Shown here: piece after piece, positions 11,783 to 22,405 of the stretch
Layout of the letters: each line of letters begins with the position of its first letter
Position numbering within the stretch: the first letter of the stretch is position 1
Assembly (NCBI GenBank): GCA_021292105.1
Contig: CM037869.1
Span: 35,591,835 to 35,655,834, forward strand
From: Anadara kagoshimensis
Lineage: Eukaryota; Mollusca; Bivalvia; Arcoida; Arcidae
DNA length: 64,000 nucleotides
Direction: 5' to 3'
Notes under the pieces: generated by a model
The model's input: only the letters and a program-made list of their open reading frames with translations
Database searches by the model: none
What the model was told of the DNA's origin: nothing
Translations under genes and position numbers: made by a program

Positions 11783-12115
11783 TTGTCGACTCAGGGGTTT
11801 TGCGAGCCTAGGCTTATCAAGGCCCTCAAAAAGTTCTATGGCCATCATCACAGTATTGTTGATAAGTTTGACGTCTCTGTGTCCAGGATTGCCCTGGAAA
11901 TATTTGACGTCTTATAGTTCCATGTTCTTTTCACACAATTTTGATTACACACGTGGTGGGTTTAGCTAGCTGAACAGGAGGTGCTTACCCTTCCGGAGCA
12001 CCCGGCTTCACTTCCCTGGTAGAAGTTCTCGTGTCTAACCTACCTTGTCAGTTCCAAAGTGTTTACTTTGCTTCTGGATTGTGATTCGGATATAGATAAG
12101 TATGTTTGTTTTTTT
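11783..12115 (+). mobile_element. Penelope-like element, second 5'-truncated copy
   Basis: Starts inside the C-terminal coding part (equivalent of RLIKALKKFYG) and runs through the same 3' tail to about 12,115, in the same orientation and only about 80 bp after the previous copy. A head-to-tail arrangement of 5'-truncated copies is typical of PLEs. Confidence 0.85.
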
Positions 12116-12424
12116 ATTATACACACAAACATTTTTTTTTTGCAAATTGGACGTTAAGTTATTTTGACTACAGGTGATAAAGTTCTACAAATAAACAGGA
12201 TGTTTATCGATTATCTTTTAATTACTGGTCATGTCAGGTTGTCAGTTAGCCGGTGGTAAGTTATCAATAGCTCTTGGTAACGAGGTTTTTGAAATTTACC
12301 TGTAAGAGTTATTTCTTCTTATTATTACAAAATATAGCTGAAGTCGAAAAAAGTAATAATTGGAATTTATTATTATGCTCCTATAAGCCCTTCGGCTTGT
12401 TGTTTTAAGTTTTAGAAATTAAAA

Positions 12425-12815
12425 TTTATTTTAATTTCAACTTTCCTTTACTATGTAGCAATATACCTGCTTCTCCTGTTTATGGTGTATTTATTTCCCA
12501 ATTATTACGCTAAAGTAGAGTGTGATTTCACTACCGGGACTTTGTTCACCGAAGGAGACTGCTTGCAAATAAATTGTTGACCCATGGCCATGGATATTGC
12601 ACGCCTTGGCTATCAAAACCCTCAAAAAGTTTTATGGCCGTCATCACAGTTATTATTGATAAGTTTGATGTATTAGTGTCCAGGATTGTCTTGAGACTAT
12701 TTGACGTCCCATAGTTCCATTTTCCTTTTACAAAGTTATTTACCCTAACATTAGTTCCGAAGGTTTTTACTTTACTTCTGGATTGTGATCCGGACATTGA
12801 TTAGTATGTTTGGTT
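12425..12815 (+). mobile_element. Penelope-like element, third truncated copy
   Basis: Same orientation. It starts at the NFPFLC region, continues through KKFYG.HHS and ends in a shortened tail lacking the TAGCTAGC block. Frameshifts and stops are present. Confidence 0.8.
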
Positions 12816-13525
12816 TTTTTTATTTCTTTTATTGTTTTCATTTCCATTCTTTGATTAAATAGTCATGGATTATTTTTGAGAGTACTGGTTTAATAATGTT
12901 CCGATAACATTATGTAGATTTGATTCAACAGCACCCGTTCAAGTAATGTTGAGTCAAGGTCAACGCAATAGATTAGTTGATGCCATTTATGTCTTTTTTT
13001 CTTATTTTAAAAGATGTGGCCACATAATTACCAATGTATGATAAATGGTATGTCAGTGGCCGGGTCACTGCATCAGAGCCACTGTTGTGTGACTACGATG
13101 GTAAAAATGTCCATTAAGTGAGACATCTAAAAGTTGGTCAACAAACAAATACTGAATACACGCATTTGTAAGTAGAAATCATTGTCTGAAAATGGTCTCA
13201 GGATGTTCCATTTTCAGGTAATTGTTGTTAATTATCAGAGAGCAAGCTCTTTGCCCCCTAGCAGGCGAAGTGGTTTTGGTCTGATCCGTATGGCTTTAAA
13301 GATATAGCTACGGTAATGCTCGTATGGACCTATGATGAGATCTGAAACAAGAGGCCTTATGGGCCTTATAACCGGGATAACTTTTGGATGAGCGGCCCAA
13401 CGGAGACATTAGGATCCTGTTAAACAGAGAGGTCCCAAAAAACACAGGAGTAAACTATATAAGTTTCACGTATCATTTTTTCAGACGGCACAGAAATAAT
13501 GGCAATAATTACATAGTATACCAGG
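12816..13525. other. Unassigned sequence
   Basis: No gene or known repeat recognised, apart from the start of the retrozyme flank at about 13,510. Confidence 0.35.
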
Positions 13526-13774
13526 TACCAGTTTCACAATCATTCCTTAGCTAAGATTTTCCTTAACTTAAATTTAGCAAATTTTGGTTATCTATTTTTG
13601 GAAATGCTGATTTTTTCAAAACTAAATGAAAGTGTTTTTAATCTAGAAGTGATCTTAAAAATGACATCTTAAATTCCTCAATATCTTGAAAATTAACAAA
13701 ACTATAAAGATTTAAAATTTTACCAGATTTAAGTTAAGGAAAATCTTAGCTAAGGAATGATTGTGAAACCGGGG
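13526..13774. mobile_element. Palindromic MITE (CC(A/G)GTTTCAC ends)
   Basis: The left end and the inverse of the right end agree over roughly 45 bp: GTTTCACAATCATTCCTTAG followed by CTAAGATTTTCCTTAACTTAAAT. The whole is about 248 bp and inserted between ATACCAGGT and TTTAATTTTACAG of a ribozyme repeat; the uninterrupted junction is seen at 14,940. Related pieces are at 14,400-14,600 and 49,815-49,975. Confidence 0.75.
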
Positions 13775-13791
13775 AAAGTTTTAATTTTACA

Positions 13792-13836
13792 GCACTAGAC
13801 GGCCGTTTCGGAACACAATTCCTCATCAGTAGTGTC
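13792..13836 (-). ncRNA. Type I hammerhead ribozyme, intact core
   Basis: Read on the minus strand: stem I 5' side CACTA, core CTGATGA, stem II GGAAT-TGT-GTTCC (five pairs with one G-U, three-nt loop), core GAAAC, a minimal stem III (AC/GT around a GGCC loop), cleavage triplet GTC, then stem I 3' side TAGTG. All conserved hammerhead nucleotides are present, and both ends lie in stem I, so the type is I. Very short stem III is known for animal and PLE-linked hammerheads. Predicted cleavage is after the C complementary to 13,798. Activity is inferred, not shown. Confidence 0.85.
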
Positions 13837-14958
13837 TGAACCAAAACTATGAAATGAAAATTGTTCTAAAGATGTTGAAGAGACTTCCAAAGGGCCTAAA
13901 AATATTTACCAAATTTATCTAAGGAATACACCTTAGTTGTTGAGGAATTTCACATTTTACCTTGCAGCAAATTTAGACAATAGTATATTTCTGACAATAC
14001 TACACAATAATTGTCTAATTAATTATAAAATCAAAAGCAAATACATCATCAATAATTACAATTCAAATTTAAATATAAATATCTATCGATTGGTTTCAAT
14101 AAATAAAAATTATTTACCCAAAAATATCCGTATTTTATCTTATGTTTAGACAACTAACAGTAAAAAAGTAGCTACACGGGATATACATGACATGTTCTTC
14201 TTTTATAAGAGGGATTCACAACAACAGTCTGATAACGGTCCAACATTTGGTATTTTGATATGGTGAAAGATATATGTAATGTTGGAAATATGACATCAAA
14301 AAAAAAAAATGGAAACAATGGGCTTCGGTACTGAGAACATTGAAGATCATACCTTAACCTTTTTAAGGTTTAATAAACCTGACTCCAGGTTAACAATACA
14401 TGTAATTTTTTAACTAAGATGTTCCTTAACTAAAATCTGGAAAATTTGATACGTTAATTGTTTCATATCCTGAAAATCAATGTCTTATTTTGAAGATTAT
14501 ATTAAACGTTTTGTCAAAAATGCTTATTCTAAGTTCCAAAGATTACAAAAATTCGCTAAATTAAGGAAAATCTACAGGGGCGTGGTAAACTGAAAACTGA
14601 AGCTTTATTTCAATTCTCAAATGTTTTTGTTTTTGTTTTTTTTTTTAATTTTGAAATTCCGATAAGATTTTTAAAAAAATCGAACATGCTTATTGTTGGA
14701 ATAATAATAATAATAAATTATAAAGGGATAAAATCAAAAATAATTTTAATTTAGCATAAAAATCCAAAATATACCCCATTTCAAAACAAAAAAGTTCCAA
14801 TCGGAAAAATATGCGAAGCATAACAAATAGAAAAAGAGGATTTTCACTAACTAGATAAAATTGCATGAAGTTATATACAAATGTAAGTCACATTATTTTC
14901 AGGAAAATCATAAACTAGATTTCTACTAGTTACATATTATACCAGGTTTAATTTTACA

Positions 14959-15003
14959 GCACTAGACGGCCGTTTCGAAATGCAATTCCTAATCAAGAGT
15001 GCT
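14959..15003 (-). ncRNA. Hammerhead ribozyme relic (core mutated)
   Basis: Same layout as the 13.8-kb copy: GAAAC, GGCC loop, GTC and TAGTGC stem are intact, but the CTGATGA box reads TTGATTA, which changes C3 and the catalytic G8. Predicted inactive. Confidence 0.7.
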
Positions 15004-15789
15004 TGGGCTAAAATATAAAACCAAAACTTTTTTCTAAGATGCTGAAAAGAAACGCAAAAGGACAAAAATCACCTAAGGAAATACTTTACATGAGGGAATT
15101 TACCTTATATTTTAGGAATTTCAAATTTTAACTAACAGCAAATTTATACAATAGTATATTTCTGACAATAAAACACATTTATTACCTAAAAAATTTCAAA
15201 CTTTACTAACTGATCATATGACATTATTGGCCTTTTTACTGACATTTTTAAAAATCTCAAATTTTTATAACATTTTTTTAAATAATTGTATTGCTATATG
15301 TATCAAATTCAAGTAAACTTATCTCAATGTTTTAAGTAATAATCTTTTATTAGCTACTCAAATAATACAGCCCCAATAATCAGTTATGTGCTTTTCTAAA
15401 ATATCTAGATTAATCCTTAGAATGTAGATTAAATATTTAACAATGGTATATATATATATATATATATTGCACTTTTGTTACCCGGCAAGTGATCCCAGTG
15501 GTCCCAACAACGACACCTGACCATCCTCTTTTTAGAGCCTGGGCCAATAAAAACACAAATTACAAAACAATTCTAAACTTCAAGTTTGTTTTACAAAAAT
15601 AAAAAAAAGAATTAACAGACTCACATAATAATAAGATTTAAAAAAAAGTTAACAGACTTGCAAAATGCAAACTTAAAATTTCTTTACAAGATTTTTAAAA
15701 AAGTTAACAGACTTGTTAAATCCAAACTTCAAATTTCTTTACAAAATTAAAAAATAATCAACAGACATAAGATACCTTAATAATTGTCT

Positions 15790-15826
15790 TACCTGAAATA
15801 CAATTCTTCATCAATAGCGTTTGGAA
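15790..15826 (-). ncRNA. Partial hammerhead relic
   Basis: Keeps a (C)TATTGATGA-like box and stem II (AGAAT/ATTTC) but is cut off before the GAAAC, stem III and cleavage triplet. Confidence 0.45.
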
Positions 15827-15840
15827 TAAAATTATGAAAC

Positions 15841-16345
15841 CAAAACGTTTTACCCTAGATGTTATAGAGGGTTCGAAGGCCTATAAAATTCTTTTATACA
15901 CCTTGTCAGCTAGAGCCTCTTCTAAGGTTAGTAAAATACTTGGAATTGAAGTTGTCTCAATCCTTATTACCTTAGGGTAGTAATAAAAGAATCCTCGTAT
16001 GCTTGAGGCTAACCATTTGCTTAGAAATCTTTATAAATTATTCAACTTTACTGTACTAAACGTGACGTCCACTCCTTGACACAAAATTAATAAGGTAAAA
16101 CAAGACTTAGGGGTAAAAAAAATCTATTTTTGGATAAATATGTAATTTTAATTTCCGTTAATTATAGTTTCCAATATACTCACTTTTTGGAAATATTTCA
16201 CTTACAAATTACTTTTTAATTTAAATTTCCGCGCTAAGTACAGCAAATAATAAACGACGCACGCATAATTTTATATCTGTTAACGGCACTATAATTATAG
16301 GAAAATAACATTGACCTATCTGCTTAACCTTTAATTAGGAATATC
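15841..16345. other. Unassigned sequence
   Basis: AT-rich; no gene or repeat recognised before the SINE. Confidence 0.35.
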
Positions 16346-16362
16346 CATATGGTGTGGGAGGA

Positions 16363-16708
16363 GTTGAGTTGAGTAACGGTGATAAACGTCCCAATCAAGA
16401 TTATTTTACTTATATCGAGACGTCGTCCGCCAGCTATAGGTGAAGGTGCAGAAATTTTGCCTGTGCGTTGCGCTGATGGCATTATACAGCAGGGTTTTTT
16501 ATTGTGCCAAACCCACCGTGACACGGGACCTCGTTTATTTTAAGTTCCCATCCGAAAGAACCGTGGTTTTCATTTCGTAATACTGAGTGCTTTGCGAAAG
16601 AACAGTCACTACCCACTGTCAAGTCTTGGGTCAGACCCGGTTGGGGATCGAACCCACGGCCTCCCACTTACGGAGCGAGTACTCTGCCAAATGAGCTACC
16701 GTGGTGGA
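16363..16708 (-). mobile_element. tRNA-derived SINE, V-domain type, 17-bp TSD
   Basis: Full-length minus-strand copy. Flanks CATATGGTGTGGGAGGA (16,346-16,362) and CATATGGTATGGGAGGA (16,709-16,725) are a 17-bp target-site duplication with one mismatch. The tail is made of GAGTT repeats on the plus strand. Confidence 0.93.
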
Positions 16709-16749
16709 CATATGGTATGGGAGGACTCATTCTATACTGTATAGTTGCT

Positions 16750-16825
16750 TTTATTCACTGGGGATTTAATTTCGCTATATTAGCGATGTGACTTGATAGC
16801 GCTAAATTGAATACCAAGTGAATAT
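16750..16825. repeat. Short imperfect palindrome
   Basis: ATTCACTGGGGATTTAATTT at the left pairs with AAATTGAATACCAAGTGAAT at the right around AGCGAT/ATAGCGCT motifs. It may be a small MITE remnant. Confidence 0.4.
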
Positions 16826-16829
16826 TTTC

Positions 16830-17619
16830 ATATAGCACTTAATACACTTTTACTTACAGTATTTCTCCGTATATTCGTATCCATTATTGTGTTGTTGATT
16901 TTAATAAATTTTATTGTAGCGATTGTCCAATCCTGTCACTTTTGTATTAAGCGATATGAAGGTGCCGTTTCCTGGTATGCCCTCTGGCATAGGAATATGT
17001 TATGACGGTTCTTCCTTGTTTACCATGTCAAGGTACCGGTAAACATGGACGATTGGACGATTATATTAATAAATAAAGAAATTGAAATGGCTTTAGTCAT
17101 TAAAAAAAATAAGACACCCGCGAGCTGTTACCGGGAAGATTTAATTAAAGTTTCTTACAGGTGAGCTCGTATTTACTTCTTTACCGACGGCTATTCTATT
17201 ACACGTGACAACTTGAGTATGTAGAGAAAAACTCATACTTACCTTCATCAATTATTTATTTAATTTCAAAGACTTCATTGCTCAACTTTTATAAAACAAT
17301 GTCAAAAATAAGAACAAAAATACAAAAGACTTGAAAATTACCGTAACTTCCGGTTTGGTTGAGTTGCTTTTTTCTAAAATGCCTCGAAAATTTGAGTCAG
17401 ATTATCAAAATATTTTAATGTCAACTAGTTAAGTCGCACTGCATTTCGAAATGTTAAAAAAATGTCAAAAATTAGAAGAAAAGTTCCGACGTATCTATGG
17501 AAATATACGGTAGATAATTTGTACATGAAATTGTTAAGACTGACCACTGTACCGCGAAATTTGAAAACCGCGAATAAATTGCAGTGTCCAGACTGCGAAA
17601 TTTTATCCCCGCAGAATGT
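16830..17619. other. Unassigned; CGCGAA-rich patch near 17.55 kb
   Basis: Mostly featureless. The part at 17,490-17,620 has repeated CGCGAA(A/T) and TGCGAAATTTTATC motifs like the TACTGTAAA-type MITE but no clear ends. Confidence 0.35.
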
Positions 17620-17631
17620 AACAAGTATACA

Positions 17632-17928
17632 GTTAAAGTTAAAGTCTGTCCCGAGCCATTAGGCCCATCAGGCCGGAGCTTATCCCGGTTTCGGTGGCGT
17701 TAAGCGACTGAGAGTACAAGACTCTCCCCTGAATGGGACGCCGGTCCATCGCAGGGTTAACCCCAGCATTTTTGCTGGTACGCATTTATTTTTCAGCTGA
17801 GTGAACTGAAACAACGTGAAATTAAGTGTCTTGCTCAAGGACACAACACATCGCCCCGTCCAGGGATCGAACCCACGACCTTCGAATCATGAGTCCAACG
17901 CCTTAACCACTAGGCCACGCGCTTCCAC
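17632..17928 (-). mobile_element. tRNA-derived SINE, second type
   Basis: The minus-strand head is GTGGCCTAGTGGTTAAGGCG (A-box side) with B box GGTTCGATCCC, followed by a different body: AAGACACTTAATTTCACG, a TTTCAGCTGAAAAA-like hairpin, CGATGGACCGGCGTCCCATT, then CCGGGATAAG..CCGGCCTGATGGG and a TTAACT-rich tail. It is flanked by a perfect 12-bp duplication AACAAGTATACA (17,620-17,631; 17,929-17,940). A second copy is at 63,659-63,953. Confidence 0.92.
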
Positions 17929-17940
17929 AACAAGTATACA

Positions 17941-19215
17941 TAAGTAGAATGTTGATGAATACACAATATTTGTAAAATAATTACAGTGTTTGCCATTATG
18001 TAAGTGTGATCCCTATACCGCAATGTGCTCGTCAGCAGATTGAAAGACAATGAAATAACTTCATAAATTGTTTTATTCAAATTATGCCACAATTAGGAGG
18101 TTCTGTTGCATTTAATATAAATATTATGCAAAGTTTGACTTTAATATTGCACAACACATATGGGGAAATGAACAGTAATGATCTCATTTGCACATCCGCC
18201 ATTACAGTCCGCCATGAACGGTGTCTTACATGAAGGACAATAAAAGCGAAAGAATACAAAGATTTTTTTTTTAATAGTCAAAAACTCGAAACAAATTTGC
18301 TGAGGGTATTACTTTTAGTACACACAGGGTACCCGTAGTGTTTAAATTTGTTAGTTTTATAATCAAATACAGGTTCCTCGGCGTGTTTAGATTACGAAGC
18401 GTAAAGTATGTTTGCTCTGTATATTTTCTTTTACTAAGCCGAAAAGTTCATAAGTTTTAATCTCGCCATTCTAAAAATACAAGCGGAAAACACAAAAAGT
18501 GCCGCAGGTGCGTTCGATTCACTGATACACAACCGTTCAAGATATGCGGTTTTGTTAACGTACTAGTAACATTTATGTACTTTGTTCCCAGATAATTTAT
18601 AAATCTCGTATTTTGAGTAATTCATTTATATTGAGCGAGGTCCACAAAGGAGGCTTGAACATATTTTAAAAATTTTAATAATAAAAAAATGTCCTCCCCA
18701 AAAGTTTATGTTGTTTTCTTAGTTTAAATAACATTTTCTTGTTACACCGTGATTAAAAAAGGAGTAAATTAGGGATAATTTTTAATACAGATAATCGGGG
18801 CCTTAGGGGGTAAGAACTTCTGCTTCGTAACAAAATATATGTCACGTGACTGTGGTTAATGAATATTTATGAGGAATTCCGCCGTCATTTTCCCAGATGA
18901 TGTTTAAACCCCCTTTTTATCTAGCATATATTGCTAAAAATTTGCTAAGTCCCAGCATGTCAAAATGTATGGAAAAATATCAAAAATTACAGGAACTTAT
19001 ATATAGACAAACTATGAACAATTTGAAAGCAATGATATAATACGGAAGGACATATATGTACCAATAGCTATAACGAAGATACGAATGGACGAATGGAGTC
19101 TGGTTGTTACTTTACCTGCTTTTACGGTCCGGTGCGCTTGAAAATAGGAAAGTCATTGATATGGTAAACTATTTATAAATGAATTAAAATGTTTACAGAG
19201 ATAATTGTTATTTTA
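17941..19215. other. Unassigned intergenic sequence
   Basis: No exon, RNA or repeat recognised. A CACGTG site occurs near 18,844. Confidence 0.35.
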
Positions 19216-19217
19216 CT

Positions 19218-19705
19218 TAATATTTACATAACCAAATAAACATACTAATCCATGTCCATATTATAATCGGAATCCCAAAGTAGAGTCAAAACTTTTTAAC
19301 CGACAAATTAGATAAACTTAGCATGTGCACTTTCACAAGGTAAGTGAGGCCGGGTGTAATTTATATAACATGAACAATACAGCGGTTATGCTGAAATCGT
19401 CCCCATATTAGCTGTATGCTCTACCGAATGTAATCAAAAACAAACACTAATCCATGTCCGACTCACAATCCAGAAGTAAAGTAAAAACTTTTGAACCGAC
19501 AAGTTAGGCCAGACACGTGAACTTTCACCAGGGAAGTGAGACCGGGTGCTCCGAAAGGGTAAGCACCTCCTGTTTAGCTAGCTACACCCGCCACGTGTGT
19601 AATCAAAATTGTGTGAAAGTAACATTGAACTATGAGATGTCAAATATACGCAAGGCAATCATGGACACAGATACATCAAACTTATCAAAAATACTGTGAT
19701 GACGG
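19218..19705 (-). mobile_element. Two Penelope-like 3' tails in tandem, minus strand
   Basis: 19,218-19,360 is a short tail fragment (AAACATACTAATCCATGTCC on the plus strand, then GTGAGGCCGGGTG). 19,432-19,705 is a longer copy with the whole tail, including CACCTCCTGTTTAGCTAGCT, and the last codons of the ORF. Only the 3' ends survive. Confidence 0.8.
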
Positions 19706-19879
19706 ATTCGATGTGACAAATTCCAATAACTGATGGCCTTGTTTATCATAATACAAGCAAAATTTATTTATTTATTCATTTATGTATTTATCGATCATAA
19801 TGATGACAATCTGTTGAGTAGAACTTCCTGCTAGTAAAAGAAAAACAAGAATTGATTGGTTGATACGGGTTCACCTACC

Positions 19880-20135
19880 TTTCAAGAATATTTGATTTAT
19901 AAAAACGTCTCCAGCCTTAGACGACGTTGCAAAAGTAAAAAAAATCAATGTGCAGGGATGGTTCTTTAACATCCCCCTGTCATGGCACGGGACTTCCATT
20001 TTGAAGGTGTCTTATCCGTTCTAACATTTGGTAATGCCGAGTGCTTGAAGAAAGAACAGTTACATGTATTTTAACTTTTTTAAAATCTTATTCAGAGCTG
20101 GTTGGGGTTTCCAATCTACCAGCTGAGTTACCTCA
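19880..20135 (-). mobile_element. Degenerate V-type SINE
   Basis: Recognisable by the CATGGCACGGGAC, TAATGCCGAGTGCTTG and CTACCAGCTGAGTTACC segments in the usual order; heavily mutated. Confidence 0.65.
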
Positions 20136-20356
20136 GGGAGGCACAGGTTCAAATTCCCCGTACTAGCGTACACTTAGTACTTGATATCAGACAGATCATA
20201 ATCACGCGACAAAACTTTAGGGTTCAGAAAAAATGTTGATACCAACAAATCAACTATATTTGTATTGTTTAAAGACAGTGTTTAAAAGTTAATAACAATC
20301 CATCGCTTATATATCAACATCTTGATAACGATTTTGGTTTTATAATTTTGATTCAA

Positions 20357-20403
20357 GCAGTACTGATAAGGAATTATATTTCGAAACGACTGTCTAGTGT
20401 TGT
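20357..20403 (+). ncRNA. Hammerhead ribozyme, left copy, G8 mutated
   Basis: AGTA stem, core CTGATAA (the catalytic G8 is A), stem II GGAAT/ATTTC, GAAAC, GTC, TAGTG. All other core positions are kept. Predicted inactive. Confidence 0.7.
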
Positions 20404-20691
20404 TAAATTAAAACTTATATAATATTTTATTTAAACCCCTGAGCTGGTATCACTGCTAGTGGCTGGTGCCCCGAGGATATCACAAAACTCAGTAGAAAAT
20501 AATTGTATATGATTGTCAGAAATATGCTATTGTCTAATTTTGCTGCTAGTTAAAATTTGAAATTGCTCAAAAACTAAGGTATACTCTCCTCATGCAAAGT
20601 ATTTCCTTGGCTAAATTTGGAAATATGTATTTTGGTCCTGTAGGTATATTTTCAACAATTCATAACAATTTTTATTTTATATTTTTGGTCC

Positions 20692-20736
20692 AAGCACTAC
20701 TGATACGAATTGTATTCCGAAACGGCCGTCTAGTAT
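20692..20736 (+). ncRNA. Hammerhead ribozyme, right copy, damaged core
   Basis: AGCACTA stem I, CTGATAC in place of CTGATGA with one base lost, stem II GAAT-TGT-ATTC, GAAAC, GGCC loop, GTC, TAGT. Recognisable but predicted inactive. Confidence 0.7.
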
Positions 20737-20775
20737 TGTTAAATTAAAGCTGGTATAATATGTAATTATATCGAT

Positions 20776-21436
20776 ATATCACTGTATATGTGTAACTTGA
20801 CAGAAATGTGTTTATTAAAGTTCGTTAGTTTGTGTTCTGCTTTACGTTTTGTGGGTTTTATTTGTAAGCACACGAAATTGAAGACGAGTAGCTACCGGCT
20901 ATTTGTCTTCGGCGTCCGGACAATGTTCTGTTTATCTAGAAGTAACGGAATGTAATACAGGACCACTAGATGACTTGGATACGACAGACTTGGATACTTT
21001 TGAGTTTGTAATTTTTATATTTATTAAGGATTATGAAACCGATGTAACCTTTCTTAAGAGGCTTCTCCTTTAAAAGAGATAAGGGAGATGGAAAGAGCTT
21101 TAAGACAGAATCAAGTTTTCCTTGCCACAGATGTAAATATAGGCAAAAAAAGATTAAAAAGTCGGTGAGGCTGAGCTAAAATCCTAAGTCACTAATCCAT
21201 GTTAACTAAAACACAAAATAGCGACTACACATTTTAAAGCAAAGTGAGCACAGCTGCCAACATCTTGACTTCCTCATAACCATGATGCGAACCAGAATCT
21301 TGTCAAATGAATGAGCTTCATTAAGCTACTGAACTTAATTAAGCCATAACTCCTCACTTTATATGCCTATGTATAAAATAAATAAATAAATAAATAAATA
21401 AAACATCATCGACGTTTTATAATGATCTGAAAACTA
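20776..21436. other. Unassigned; short (AAAT)n near 21,380
   Basis: No gene seen. An AAAT microsatellite of about six units precedes the PLE fragment. Confidence 0.35.
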
Positions 21437-21730
21437 TGACAAAACGAAAGGCTACATTTTAAACTTTATGACAAACGTGATGACTTTAATATTCCTTTTC
21501 TATGCAGCAATAAACCTGCTTCTCCTGTTTATGATGTATTTTTTCCTAATTAATACGTTTTGGTAGAGCGTGTTTCCACTACCGGGACTTTGCACACCGA
21601 AGCAGGCTGCCTGCAAACACATTGTTGACTCAGGGATATTGCAAACTTAGACTTATCCTGGTCCTCAAAAGGCTTTATGGCCGTCATCACAGTATTGTTG
21701 ATAAGTTTGATGTCTCTGTGTCAAGGATTT
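21437..21730 (+). mobile_element. Penelope-like ORF fragment
   Basis: Degenerate copy of the C-terminal PLE coding region (LYDKRDDFN through KKFYG.HHSIVDKFDVSVS) with frameshifts; no tail follows. Confidence 0.75.
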
Positions 21731-22149
21731 TAAGATGTTGAAATGAGAAAAATGGTGTGACTAAAATTTATTTTACTAATTGCCTTTATTTTACACATTT
21801 TATTTATTTTTAAGACGTTAAAATGATGTGACCAAATTCATTCTACTAAATCCACCAAAGCCAATACTTTGAACCATTAAGTGTAGCTTAATTTTTTAGG
21901 AATTATAAATTTAAGTAGAAAAAAACATGCTTACTGATATCACTGTTTCCAAAACTTAATAAAGCTACTAAAGTTTTTTGGTCATTTTATTTTAATTGAA
22001 TCCATAAAATACTTAACTCTATGTATTTCTACTTAAATGCTTATTTAAAACAAATTTCAAAATTACTTAAAATTAGAGTTCACCTTTTTCTGTGCAACCA
22101 GAGTGTAAAATACGTTTTTACTACAAACTATGGTTACAAATAAATTTTT

Positions 22150-22405
22150 GAACCAAAGACATTGCAAACCTAGGCATATCAGGGCCCTGAAAAAGTGTTA
22201 TGGCCGTTACCACCTAATTGTTCATGAGTTTAATGCCTCTCTGTCTGTGTAGAGGATTGCCCTGATATATTTGACTTCCCATTGTACCATGTTCTTTACA
22301 CATAATTTTGATTGCATACGAGGCGGATGTAGCTAGCTAAACAGGAGATGCTTACCCTTCAGGAGCAGCAGGCCTCACTGGTGGAAGTCCACGTATTTAA
22401 AAAAT
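22150..22405 (+). mobile_element. Penelope-like 3' fragment with tail
   Basis: Covers the last codons (LIKALKK-like) and a tail including TAGCTAGCTAAACAGGAG, then breaks off at about 22,400. Confidence 0.75.

Larger units (their letters stand above)
13785..15840 (-). mobile_element. Retrozyme-like array, minus strand, three ribozyme positions
   Basis: Three hammerhead motifs in the same orientation (about 15.8, 15.0 and 13.8 kb) are separated by AT-rich non-coding bodies. The distance between the cleavage positions of the two better copies is 1,167 nt (13,798-14,964). Each motif is followed on the minus strand by CTGTAAAATTAAA and preceded by a TTTTGG(T/A)CCAAGCAC-like block. A second diverged palindromic MITE at 14,400-14,600 has lengthened the body. 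The array is dead by divergence except for the ribozyme at 13.8 kb. Confidence 0.6.
20350..20775 (+). mobile_element. Retrozyme-like dimer remnant, 336-nt unit
   Basis: Two hammerhead motifs in the same orientation bracket one unit; the predicted cleavage positions (after 20,394 and after 20,730) are 336 nt apart. The body is non-coding. Both ribozymes are followed by (G)TTAAATTAAA(A/G)CT and the unit ends with a TTTTGGTCCAAGCAC block. Two ribozymes bordering one unit is the usual retrozyme layout. Confidence 0.65.

Noticed and set aside
17462-17662. 66-residue open frame (MSKIRRKVPTYLWKY)
   Set aside because: It runs into the SINE at 17,632 and overlaps a CGCGAA-rich repeat patch; no family recognised.
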